DNA of 64,000 bases from Heterobasidion occidentale (Eukaryota > Basidiomycota > Agaricomycetes > Russulales > Bondarzewiaceae), in the NCBI GenBank assembly GCA_039111635.1, contig JBCAQO010000014.1, positions 1,240,001 through 1,304,000 of the forward strand, read 5' to 3'. The notes below the pieces were generated by a model, which saw nothing but the letters and a program-made list of their open reading frames with translations, made no database searches and was not told the DNA's origin. The position numbers were made by a program, and so were the translations under genes. Within the stretch, counting starts at the first letter, position 1; each line of letters starts with the position of its first letter. Below are positions 1 to 13,847 of this stretch, in pieces.

Positions 1-1402
1 CGTGAAAGGCGTGGCTGACACGATACTAGGGGGCAATCACGATGCTTGTAGGGTTCTGGACAATGTGAGGAATTGCAATCATTGGCATAGTAGACTTACA
101 CCGAGTTTTTTTGCACAGGTACTTACTTCCAGACCATGTACGCTCCTTGTCGACGACATACCGTCATCATCTCATCGTGTTCTTCACATCTAACAGCCCA
201 ATAACACCCGCTGGCTCTCGTCAGCTGAACGCCGCCTCGCACAAGTGCGGCTTTCAGAAGATGTAGGTGAAGCAGACCACGATACTGCAGTAGATTCGTC
301 CGTCTATCCCACCGTATATAAGTTCCTCATAGGCTAAATTTCCTCTCCGTAGGGCCTGGAACGGTTTCGTGTTGGCTATAAAAGATCCCAAAGTATCCAT
401 AATGGCGGTAATGACGTGCTCGCAGCTCCTTGGCTGCAGTTTTATTAACTTCTTCCCGACGTAAGAACTTCGTGTCACCCGCTTTGATATTGTCCTCAGG
501 GTCGTGATGTATGATAGGCTAACAGCGACACTCGGGTTCAACACTACCATTAGTCTGTTGCTTGCAGCGTGAGTGAATAACGCTACAGAACCTCAAACTT
601 ATACTTACAAGGTTTTCCTAGCACCCCGTGGATTTTCGCTACCATCCTCTGCTGGGTGAACGCATGGCATGCGGGTAGGTTTTTTGAGCTGTCTTTACAC
701 CATAGACGCAACATACGATTGTCTCAAATCTAGACAGAACTGGTGAACGCTTCTTTCACATCGCAGGCTGGTGGTGGGCCGTCATACTGGGGTACATTAT
801 TGGTCTCACGACAATGTCTACCGGGGGACGTTACGTGGCGATGTTTCTCATGGAGCGGGGTATGCGGGTGCGATTTGTTCTTGATCCCGAAAGGCTTCTA
901 TTGAGGCGCTTAGTGTAGTGCTGCGCTCACAATGGTATGGGTGGCCAACGCAATACCACGTCCACCTGCGAAACGGTCTGCCGCCATCGGCATCGTGAAT
1001 GGGTTCGGGAACATAGGGAGTCTGTAAGTGCTGTCACTCTCAACGGCCTGCCTTAGTTGTTAATGGCATTTTATACCATGACAGGATCGGATCATTCACT
1101 TGGAAAGCGGAGTGGGGTCCTGAGTATCGCCCTTCGATGGTGATAGGCATTGCAGCACTGACCTTCAGCTCTTTGCTTGCGCTTGGTATGTTTTAAGAAA
1201 TGTCTCCGCATGACTACATTGACCTCAACACACTGCAGAGATACGCCTGATGCTTATCCGTGAAAATAAAAAAACGAAAGTCACAGAACTTGGCGCTCTC
1301 GACAATGGGGGCCGTGAACGGGTTGAAGAGGCAGCAAGGCTTGGGGGGATCTCAACTGAAGAGGCGATGAAGAGGAAGTCAGGATTTAGGTATTTTTACT
1401 GA
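1..1402 (+). pseudogene. MFS transporter copy 0: decayed, 5'-truncated by window edge
   Basis: This is the C-terminal two thirds of a DAL5/TNA1-like MFS transporter, on the opposite strand to the three copies that follow. Recognisable exon pieces include NTRWLSSAERRLAQVRLSED (about 210-270), the FFHIAGWWWAVILGYIIGL membrane segment (750-810), RPPAKRSAA (about 945-975) and a C-terminal tail ending GFRYFY before TGA at 1400-1402. Splice sites match those of the minus-strand copies. Two single-base losses relative to those copies break the frame: one near 850, where MAAGYA becomes MERGM, and one near 920, just before the WVANAIPRPPAKRS exon. It is therefore called a pseudogene. The 5' exons lie outside the window. 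It stands tail to tail with copy 1. Confidence 0.8.
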
Positions 1403-1802
1403 CTGACGTGTGTACAACCTATTCCTTGAACCTTGTTCAATCCGAAACGCGGCAGCATTAATGATCAAAAGTCACTGAGTCGAGTTCGTTTGATCTCCCT
1501 AGCCCTATTGTCTCTGCCTTGCAGCCTCCACATTGCGCCCGAAGTCACTCCCAGATCCGTATCAGTAATGCCCTCTCACTCGAATGCAAAGGCAAATACT
1601 TGATTTGACTTCCACGGCCTAAATATGAGCCTCAACCGAGTGAACGATGGTCTATCAAACGCTGTCGAAGTAAATGCGAGCCCAAAATCGCAGAAACGCG
1701 GTATTCACTCACGTACGACGACATCTTAGGTACGCACGAGGATACAATTACAGATCGAAAACTCGGGAATTAGTTTTGAAGCTTGACTTCTCCAACACTA
1801 GA
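1403..1802. other. tail-to-tail spacer between MFS copies 0 and 1
   Basis: No gene is seen. From about 1650 onward the sequence resembles the 3' flanks of copies 2 and 3 (around 4925-5050 and 8360-8480), so it belongs to the duplicated unit. Confidence 0.6.
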
Positions 1803-4423
1803 TCAGTACAGATATCTGAACCCTTTCTTCCTCTCCATCGCCTCCGCCACTGAGATCCCCTCCAGTCGTGCTGCATCTTCAATCCGCTCGCGGTCTCCAT
1901 CGCCAATGACGACAAGTTCTGACGCTTTCAGTCTTGCGTTTTCATGGACGAGCATCTGGCGTACAACTGCATTAAACAAATATCAATATAATTCATGCTT
2001 GTTTGAATTTCTGTTGCATATGCAACACGGCGACAAAACGGAGGACGAACCAAGGGCTAGCAGAGAACTGAAGGCCAGTGCTGCAAGACTTATGAACATC
2101 GAAGGGTGATACTCAGGGCTCCATTCTGCTTTCCAAGTAAATGATCCGATCCTGTCATGGTGCAAAATGTCATCAACAACTGAGGCAGGCCGTTGAGAGT
2201 GACAGCACTTACAGACTCCCTATGCTCCCGAAGCCAGATACGATGCCGATGGCTGCAGATCGTTTCGCAGGTGGACGCGGTATCGTGTTGGACACCCACG
2301 CCGTTGAGAGCGCGAGACCTACACATAAGCCTCAATAGAAGCCTTTCGGGGATCAAGAGCGATTCGCACCCGCATATCCCGCTGCCATGAGAAACATCGC
2401 AACATAACGGCCTCCGGTAGACATTGTCGTGAGTCCGATAATGTACCCCAGTATAACGGCCCACCACCAGCCTGCAATGTGGAAGAAGCGTTCGCCAGTT
2501 CTATCTAGAAACCTAATCAGCGTTGTCCGGCTTTCGAGAGCAGGAAGGGCGAACCAGCATGCCACGCATTTATACAGCAGATGATGGTAGCGAAAATCCA
2601 CGGAGGACTAGAAGGTACATTATGCATCGATTCAGGAGTCCATATCACCATTAGCTCACGCTGCAAGCAATAAACTGATTGTGGTACTGAACCCCAGAGT
2701 GGATGTTAATCTGTGGTACATCGTTTGATTTGTTGGTGATATCGACGAGAAACAGCTGCCAACACAAAGCGCTTACGTCGGAAAAAAATTGATGAAGCTG
2801 AGGCCAACGAGCTGCGAACAATTTATGACCGCCATAATAGATACTTTAGGATCTTTGATAGCCAACATGAGACCACTCCATGCTCTACAGAGCTATCAAT
2901 TTACCTGACAGGATAGTGGGATACCAGGTACGCACGAATCGCTCGCAGTATCCTCGTCTGCTTCCCCCGCATCCTCTGAAAGTCGTACTTGTGCTAGACG
3001 GCGCTCAGCGTGAGAAAGCCAACGGGTATTGGTTGGCTATTGTTGGAAACAACCGGTGAATGGATGTGCAATGCCGAAATGAGAGGACGTACATAGTCGG
3101 GAAGCAGGTACCTACATAGTAGAGATGCCGTCAGTCAGTGCAAGGTGTATGGACCAAGACGTCAAGCCTCACATTGTCCAGAACCCAAAGAACATTGTGA
3201 TCGATCCCTGAGCTTGGGTCAGTTGCGCACACCCTTACGACGCGGGTATTATGGGTCATGCCTCAATGTAAAACAACCTATGAGGCAAGATTTGTAATTG
3301 ACTATGCGTGAGTATTCATAAATAGGACGGACCATCTCCAAGCTCTGGTTCCCAGACGACCTTCCATATTGGAAAGGATACCTGCGGCCATGAGCTAGAG
3401 ATAGATGAAACTGAATATCTGAATGGTATTGGGCGATATCACCCACACTCCCAAAAGCATTCGATATCAGGAGTCCGCCGTATAGGATTGCAGAACGAAA
3501 AGCCAGCTCCTGAATTTGTGATATCAGTCACGTCTAGTGGAAGCTTTGATGGGTTCCGGTTATCTCTACTTTTCTTGTGTACCATCTTGATAGAAGATAT
3601 ATTGCGCCGGGATAGAATGCAGCCTTGAACGTGCAAGTCATATGCACATCAGAGAGACGAGTAGCTATAATTGAGCTCACTTCTGGTAATCCAATGAACA
3701 CGCGACATGCGATGATGCCGGCGAAATTGTGCGTTACCTGATTATTTGAATGTGAGACTTGACCACATTAGAAGATTGAGTAACGTACGCCTGTGAGCGT
3801 ACTAGTCAAACCCCATATGATGACACATGTTCCAATGTAGAAAGAAGGCCTGAAAATCAGGTGAGAGTGCTGAACGGCTCAGAGAGAGCAGAGGAATCAA
3901 CCTTGTGATGCGATTCAAAATCTAGAGCCTATCTCGATGACTGAAGTTATTTGAATTGCAAGGAACTCACCATGTTGGATGGGATCTGTGCAGTACAAAA
4001 CGACGCATACAGTACAGCAAGGATTATGTTGTATTGAATGTCTAGTTCATATAGTGAAATAAAATCCACCGTTATATGAGATGAACAAAAACCTGTAAGA
4101 TGAAGGTCCTGCTCTAGACCTTTCAATCGAGCGGCAGTTACTGCCGTGCGCTAGTGAAATAATCCCGCATGCCAGGAATTAATTATGCAGCTTCAGAAAG
4201 TTATAAGGCTGACATCTATAAAGTTCATAATGGAAATCATGACGATGGTGGGTAACAGTCGCATGTCCAGTTTACGAACCAATCTCTTTTCGGCAGACTT
4301 CCTCAGAGGGCCGAGCAGCTCGCCATCGCAACCCTCTTCAGACAGGACGCTCATAACCTTTTGTTCTAGAGAGTCGATAGAAACTTGTGTCTTGTCGATA
4401 TGGTCGATGTCTTTGTGGGACAT
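1803..4423 (-). CDS. MFS transporter, DAL5/TNA1-like (array copy 1, intact)
   Basis: A predicted plasma-membrane symporter of the anion:cation family, whose known members carry allantoate, nicotinate, pantothenate or biotin; the substrate here is unknown. About 20 short exons can be joined in one open frame. The start is MSHKDIDHIDKTQ, followed by RKLDMRLLPTIV and MNFID (TM1), then RTAVTAARLKGLEQDL, IPSNMILNRITRPSFYIGT, FIGLPEAAFYPGAIYLLSRW, EGRLGTRAWRWLFYIEG, SWLSHAERRL-type central loop, the DRTGERFFHIAGWWWA segment, SNTIPRPPAKRSAAIGIV and a C-terminal tail ending KKGFRYLY before TGA. Introns are 45-85 bp. One of them (3208-3261) needs a GC donor. The ATG at 4423 is the first in frame with this conserved N-terminus. 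It looks the least damaged of the three complete copies. Confidence 0.85.
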
Positions 4424-5091
4424 CAGAGATTGTGGGAGATGCTAAGAGGAAGCTGAGATGTAATCGAGCCTTGGAGTAGAGTTCATATATCATCACGGGA
4501 TGCCGGGAGACCGATACATTGATCTGAGAGTGGATGGGACTCGTGACAGAATGACGAGCAATGTGGCCTGCAGGAGGTTCTGAGATAGAAGTCAACAGTT
4601 AATTTGGGAAATTCTGGTACAAAAGGACTCACGACGGAGTCGCACGTCTACCTGCACGTGTTGTGCTTGCTGAGCCGTAATACTCCAACATGTAGCCTCC
4701 GGAAAACTCTAAAATTGGCTGGTTCAAAAATAAATGTGCAGAGGGACTTCAGTGTGCTTATAGAAGAAGCAAAATTCTCCCCGGGGCCCGCGCACCGCTC
4801 GTCCGTTCGGTTCTCCCTCCTTGTTTCGATACGGCGCTTAGACGGCTCCGGCCGGAGCCGCGCTCGCACGCTGGAAACGCTGGAAGTCTGGCACTCCAGT
4901 AGCGTGTCCATTCAAGGGCATGATCATCTCTCAAATGCTGTCGAAGTAAATGCGAGCCCCAAATTGCAGAAACGCTGCATTCGTTTACATGCGACGATAT
5001 CTTAGGTACGTACGAGCATACAATTACAGATTGAAAACTCATTCATCGGGTATCAGCCTCGAAGCTTGACTCGGACTCTTCCAACACCAAA
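4424..5091. other. spacer and presumed promoter of MFS copy 1
   Basis: No gene is seen. The 4440-4760 part is closely similar to the sequence upstream of copies 2 and 3, and the 4925-5090 part to the 3' flanks of copies 1 and 3. Short chance reading frames here are not supported. Compared with the matching spacer upstream of copy 2 it lacks about 97 bp. Confidence 0.6.
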
Positions 5092-7717
5092 TCAGTACAG
5101 ATATCTGAACCCTTTCTTCCTCTCCATCGCCTCCGCCACTGAGATCCCCTCCAGTCGTGCTGCATCTTCAATCCGCTCGCGGTCTCCATCGCCAATGACG
5201 ACAAGTTCTGACGCTTTCAGTCTTGCGTTTTCATGGACGAGCATCTGGCGTACAACTGCATTGAACGAATATCAATATAGTTCATGCTTGTTTGGATTTC
5301 TGTTGCATATGCAACACGGCGACAAAACGGGACGAACCAAGGGCTAGCAGAGAACTGCAGGCCAGTGCTGCAAGACTTATGAACATCGAGGGGTGATACT
5401 CAGGGCCCCATTCTTCTTTCCAAGTAAACGATCTGATTCTGGCATTGCACAAGGGAGCTGGAAACAATCTCAGGCATCTCAAAATAATAGCACGTACAGG
5501 GTTCCGATGTTTCCGAAGCCGTTCACGATGGCGATGGCGGCAGACCGTTTCGCAGGTGGACGTGGTATCGTGTTCGACACCCATACCATTAAGAGCGCGA
5601 GACCTATACATAAGTCTCAATAGAAGCTTTTTGGTGATCGAGAGCAAATCCCACCCGCATATCCCGCTGCCATGAGAAACAGCGCAACGTAACGGCCCCC
5701 GGTAGATATGGTTGTGAGACCAATAATGTACCCCAGTATGACGGCCCACCACCAGCCTGCAATGTGGAAAAAGCGCTCGCCAGTTCTGTCTAGAATATAG
5801 TCAGCATTGTCCTACTTTCGAGAACAGGAATGATATAGTACCGGCATGCCACGCATTTATACAGCAGACGATGGTAGCGAAAATCCACGGAGGACTAGAG
5901 GGTACATTATGAATCGATTCATGATTCCATATCACAATTAGCTCACACTGCAAGTAACAAACTGATTGTGGTATTGAACCCCAGAGTAGACGTTAATCTG
6001 TGGTACATCGTTAGTAATGTCGACGAAAACCGCTGCCAACATCACAGCACGTACGTCGGGAAGAAATTGATGAAGCTGAGGCCAAGGAGTTGCGAACATG
6101 TCATGACCGCCATGACAGATACTTTAGGATCTTTGATAGCCAACATCAAACCACTCCATGCTCTACGGAGCCGTTAACTTACCTTTGAACAGGACAATGG
6201 GATACTAGGTACGCACGAGTCGCCTGCAGTATCTTCGTCTGCTTCCCCTGCATCCTCTGAAAGTCGTACTTGTGCTAGACGGCGCTCAGCGGGAGAAAGC
6301 CAGCGGGTATTGTTTGGCTATCATGGGAGACATATGCTGAATGGACATGTAGGGCCGAACGTAGAGGACATACATAGTCGGGAAGTAAGTATCTACGTAG
6401 TAGAGGTGCCGTCAGTCAGTGCAAGGTGTATGGACCAAGACGTCAAGCCTCACATTGTCCAAAACCCAAAGAACATTGTGATCGATCCCTAAACTTGGGT
6501 CAGTTGCACGTACCCTTACGACACGGGTATTATGGGTCATGCCTCGATGTAAAAACCTACGAGAAAAATTTGAAAAATTAATCGGTACTGTGCGTGATTA
6601 TTCATGAATATGACGGACCATCTCCAAGCCCTGATTCCCAACGACCTTCCATATTGGAAAGAATACCTGCGGCCATGAGCTAGAGATAGATGAGATGGAA
6701 TATCTGAATGGTATTCAGCGATATCACCCACACTCCCAAAAGCATTCGATATCAGGAGTCCGCCGTATAGAGCTGCAGAACGAAAAGCCAGCTCCTGAAT
6801 TTGGTGATAGTCATATCTACTGGAAGCTCTGGTGGGTTTCGGCTATCTCTCACTTTTCTTGTGTACCATCTCGATAGAAGGTATATTGCACCTGGATAGA
6901 GAGCGGCCTTGAGCGCGTAAATCATATGCACATCAGACAGACGAGTAGCTATAATCGAGCTCACTTCTGGTAATCCAATGAACACGCGACATGCGATGAT
7001 GCCGGCGAAATTGTGCGTTACCTATTTATTCGAATGTGAGACTTTACCGCTTCGGAAGATTGAGCAACGCACGCCTGTGAGCGTAGTGGTCAAACCCCAT
7101 ATGATGACACATGTTCCAATGTAGAACGAAGGCCTGAGAATCAGGTGAGAAGTGCTGAGCGGCCCAGAGAGAGCGAAGGAATGTATGTTACAACCTTGTG
7201 ATGCGATTCAAGATCTGGAGATTATCTCAATAATTGAAGTTATTTGGATTGCAAGGGACTCACCATATTGGATGGGATCTGTGCAGGACAATACGACGCA
7301 TACAGTACAGCGAGGATGGTGTTGTATTGGATATCTAGTTCATTTAGTGAGATCTAAATCCAATATTATACGAGATAAACAAAAACCTGTAAGATGAAGG
7401 TCCTGCTCTAGACCTTTCAATCGAGCGGCAGTTACTGCCGTGCGCTATTGAATGAATCTCGCGTGTGAGGAACTAATTATGCAGCTTCAAAAGTATAGAA
7501 GACTGACATCAATATAGTTCATAATGGAAATCATGCCGATGGTGGGTAACAGTCGCATGTCCAGTTTATGAATCAATCTCTTTTCGGCAGACTTCCTCAG
7601 AGGGCCGAGCAGTTCGCCATCACGAACATCTTCAGGCAGGACGCTTGAAACCTTTCGTTCTACGGATTCGATGGAAACTTGATTCTTGTCGATATGGTCG
7701 ATTTCTTTGTGAGACAT
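5092..7717 (-). CDS. MFS transporter, DAL5/TNA1-like (array copy 2, altered motif)
   Basis: The second tandem copy has the same exon layout as copy 1, from MSHKEIDHIDKNQ to the tail KKGFRYLY and TGA at 5092-5094. Nearly all exons join in one frame. The exception is the stretch that in copies 1 and 3 reads EGRLGxRAWRWLFYIEG. Here one base is missing near 6640 and two near 6554, in adjacent exons. Together they restore the frame, giving EGRWESGLGDGFYIEG. The conserved RAWRW loop before TM6 is lost while the rest of the protein stays open. The product may be non-functional or altered; a sequencing error would have to occur twice in a compensating way. It may be expressed, since splice sites are kept. 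Confidence 0.75.
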
Positions 7718-8474
7718 CGGAGATCGCGGGAGATGCTAAGAGGAAGCTGAGATGTAAAGAACCTTGCCGTAGAGCTCATATATCATCACGGAATGCCGGG
7801 AAAACGATACGCTGATCTGAAAATGGATGGGACTCGTGGCAGAATGACGAGCAATGTGGCCTGCAGGAGGTTCTGAGATAGAAGTCAACAGTTAATTTGG
7901 GCAATCATGTACGAAGGGACTCACGACGGAGTCGCACGTCTACCTGCACGTGTTGTGCTTGCTGAGCTGTGATGCTCCAACATGTAGCCTCCGGAAAACC
8001 CTAAAATTGGCTGGTTCAAGAATAAATGTGCAGAGGGACTTCAGTGTGCTAGATACGCCCAGCACCGGAATAGGCTTGAGTCGAATACACCCAGATTAGC
8101 CCGACGCATCCGGCCACTGGCCATGACAGCTACATCAGGTTCACAGTCTTTTATAGAAGAAGCAAAATTGTTCCCGCGTACAGCTCGTCGTTTTGACTCC
8201 CACTCTTGCCTTCTTTATCTTGACACACTTGGATAACTCCAGCCGGCGCCGTGCTGGCACGCTCGAAACGCTGGAAGTCTGGCACTGCAGCAGCGTGTCC
8301 AGTGTGCAAGACGAGTGTGCAGCTACCGATATATCAAACTCATTCAAGGGAATGATTATCTGTCAAACGCTGTCGAAGTAAATGCGAGCCCCAAATTGCA
8401 GAAACGTGGCATTTACTCACATGCGATGACATCTTAGGTACGTACGAGGATACAATTACGGATCGAAAACTGAA
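7718..8474. other. spacer and presumed promoter of MFS copy 2
   Basis: No gene is seen. It is similar to 4424-5091 apart from roughly 97 extra bases at about 8052-8148, next to the shared sequence TTATAGAAGAAGCAAAATT. Confidence 0.55.
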
Positions 8475-11144
8475 TCATTGGTTACTAGCCTTGAAGCTTG
8501 ACTCCTCCAACACCAAATCAATATAGATATCTGAACCCTTTCTTCTCTCCATCGCCTCCGCCACTGAGATCCCCTCCAGTCGTGCTGCATCTTCAATCCG
8601 CTCGCGGTCTCCATCGCCAATGACGACAAGTTCTGACGCTTTCAATCTTGTATTTTCATGGACGAGCATCTGGCGTACGACTGCATTGGACGAACATCAA
8701 TGTGGTTCATGCTTGTTTGAAGTTATGTTGCATATGCAACAAGACGACAAAACGGAGGACGAACCAAGGGCTAGCAGAGAACTGAAGGCCAATGCTGCAA
8801 GACTTATGAACATTGAAGGGTGATATTCAGGGCCCCATTCTGCTTTCCAAGTGAACGATCCGATTCTGGTGTTATACAAGGGATCTCAGGGATATCAAAA
8901 AGGACCTCAGAGTAACACCACGTACAGGTTTCCGATGTTTCCGAAGCCATTCACGATGCCAATGGCGGCAGACCGTTTCGCAGGTGGACGTGGTATTGCG
9001 TTGGATACCCATACCATTGTGAGCGCAAAACCTACACATATGCCTCAATAGAAGCCTTTCGGGGATCAAGAACAAATCGCACCCGCATATCCCGCTGCCA
9101 TGAGAAACATCGCGACGTAACGGCCCCCGGTAGACATTGTCGTGAGACCAATAATGTACCCCAGTATGACGGCCCACCACCAGCCTGCAATGTGGAAGAA
9201 GCGCTCGCCAGTTCTGTCTAGTATATAGTCAGCATTGTCCTACTTTCGAGAACAGGAAGGGTGTAGTACCGGCATGCCACGCATTTATACAGCAGACGAT
9301 GGTAGCGAAAATCCACGGAGGACTAGAAGGTACAGTACGTATTGATGCAGGATTCTACATCATCATTGACTCACGCTGCAAGCAATAAACTGATTGTGGT
9401 ATTGAACCCCAGAGTCGACGTTAATCTGTGGTACATTGTTAGTGATGTCGACGAAAACAGCTGCCGACACAAAGCACTTACGTCGGGAAGAAATTGATGA
9501 AGCTGAGGCCAAGGAGCTGCGAACATGTCATGACCGCCATGATAGATACTTTAGGATCCTTGATAGCCAACATGAAACCACTCCATGCTCTACGAGCTCT
9601 CGATTCACCCAACGGGACAATGAGATAGGTAGCACGGACGTACGAATCGCTCGCAGTATCTTCATCTGCTTCACCCGCATCCTCTGAAAGTCGTACTTGT
9701 GCTAGACGGCGCTCAGCGGGAGAAAGCCAACGGGTATTGTTTGGCTATTGATGGAAATACCTAGTGAATAGATGTGCAGGACCGAAATTAGAGGACGTAC
9801 ATAGTCGGGAAGTAAGTACCTACGTAGTAAAGGTGCCGTCGGTCAGTGCGAGGCGTATGGACCAAGACGTCAAGCCTCACATTGTCCAGAACCCAAAGAA
9901 CATTGTGATCGATCCCTGAGCTTGGGTCAGTTGCGCACACCCTTACGACGCGGGTATTATGGGTCATGCCTCAATGTAGAATAACCTATGAGGCAAGATT
10001 TGAAAGGTTAATCAATCCTGTGCGTGATTATTCATGAATACAACGGACCATCTCCAAGCCCTGATTCCCAAACGACCTTCCATATTGGAAAGGATACCCG
10101 CTGCCATGAGCTAGAGATGAATGAGATTAAATATCTGAGTGGTATTCGGCGATATCACTCACACTCCCGAAAGCATTCGATATCAGGAGTCCGCCGTATA
10201 GGATTGCAGAACGAAAAGCCAGCTCCTGAATTTGTGATATTAGGTACAACTATCGGAAGCTCTAGTAGGTTCAGGTTATCTCCGACCTTTCTTGTATACC
10301 ATCTTGATAGAAGATATATTGCGCCTGGATAGAAAGCGGCCTGGAGCGCGTAAATCATATACACATCAGACAGACGAGTAGCTATAATCGAGCTCACTTC
10401 TGGTAATCCAATGAACACGCGACATGCGATGATGCCGGCGAAATTGTGCGTTACCTATTTATTTGAATGTGAGACTTGACCACATTAGAAGGTTGAGTAA
10501 CGTACGCCTGTGAGCGTACTAGTCAAACCCCATATGATGACACATGTTCCAATGTAGAAAGAAGGCCTGAAAATCAGGTGAGGAGTGCTGAACGGCCCAG
10601 AGAGAGCAGAGGAATGTATCAACCTTGTGATGCGATTCAAAATCTGGAGAGTATCTCAATGATTGAAGTTGATTGACATGTAAGGAACTCACCATATTGG
10701 ATGGGATCTGTGCAGGACAATACGACGCATACAGTACAGCGAGGATGGTGTTGTATTGGATATCTAGTTCATTTATGAGATTGAATCCAATATTATACGA
10801 GATAAACAAAAACCTGTAAGATGAAGATCCTGCTCTAGACCTTTCAATCGAGCGGCAGTTACTGCCGTGCGCTAGTGAAATAATCCCGCGTGTCAGGAAT
10901 TAATTATGCAGCTTCAAAAGTATAGAAGACTGACATCAATATAGTTCATAATGAAGATTACGACGATGGTGGGTAACAGTCGCATGTCCAGTTTACGAAC
11001 CAATCTCTTTTCGGCAGACTTCCTCAGAGGGCCGAGCAGTTCGCCATCATGAACATCTTCAGGCAGGACGCTTGAAACCTTTCGTTCTATGGAATCAATG
11101 GAAACTTGGTTCTTGTCAATGTGGTCGACATCTTTATGGGACAT
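8475..11144 (-). CDS. MFS transporter, DAL5/TNA1-like (array copy 3, shifted C-terminus)
   Basis: The third tandem copy starts at MSHKDVDHIDKNQ (the first ATG of the conserved N-terminus) and keeps every exon seen in copy 1, including the intact EGRLGIRAWRWLFYIEG motif and RPPAKRSAAIGIVNGFGNIG. The last exon has lost one C (TTCCTCTCC in copies 1 and 2 is TTCTCTCC here, near 8544). The tail ERKKGFRYLY is therefore replaced by ERRKGSDIYIDLVLEESS and about eight more residues, ending at 8475. The change affects only the cytosolic tail, so the transporter core should be unaffected. The substrate is unknown. Confidence 0.8.
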
Positions 11145-11889
11145 TGGAGATCGCGGAAGATGCTGAAAGGAAGCTGAGATGTAAAAGAGCCTTGGAGTAG
11201 AGTTCATATACCATCGCGGAATGCCGGAAGAACGATACGCTGATCTGAAATGGATGGGACTCGTGACAGAATGACGAGCAATGTGGCCTGCAGGAGGTTC
11301 TGAAATAGAAGTCAACAGCAAATTTGGGTACCCCATGTACGAATGGACTCACGACGGAGTCGCACGTCTACCTGCACGTGTTGTGGTTGCTGAGCCTTGC
11401 TCCAATATGTATCGGAAGACCCTAAAATTGGCTGCTTCAAGAATAATCGTGCAAGATTAGACGTCCAGTAATGATACGAAGCAGTGAGAGGCGACCACAG
11501 TCTGCCTCTATATCGGTCCGGATGACCTTCTGAGATCGAGCTCACGTTCAGATGATAACTTAACCGAAGCAAAAAGGTACATTTAAAGCTTAGTTTGGAA
11601 CAGAAGTGAAGGATGCCGTGACAGTGGAGTTGACGGAAACATTGCGTTTCATGTGACTGAATTGGTATGCCTGCTGACCTGGTTGGTGATATCGAGAACC
11701 AGTGAAGATAATTGATCAGATGCGCATACAGGACGTTGCAATACAAACGATGAAATGAAGAACCTAGGGGATACTCAACCCCCCTAGTCTACCGCAGTTC
11801 AGAACTATGTGATCGATCTGAAAATCTAAGAGGGAGGACTAATGGCCTCGAAGTCAGCACAAGAACGGGAGAAATGACATGATTTTTAC
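11145..11889. other. upstream region of MFS copy 3
   Basis: The first 290 bp match the upstream regions of copies 1 and 2; similarity stops near 11430, which marks the right end of the duplicated unit. The rest holds no recognisable gene and forms the 3' flank of the peroxidase gene. Confidence 0.6.

Positions 11890-13847
<1,958 letters not shown>

Noticed and set aside
3240..3300. Stop after FYIEA in every MFS copy, suggesting all are dead
   Set aside because: A GC-AG intron removes it and rebuilds the expected FYIEGSITMF; the same layout is present in all copies.
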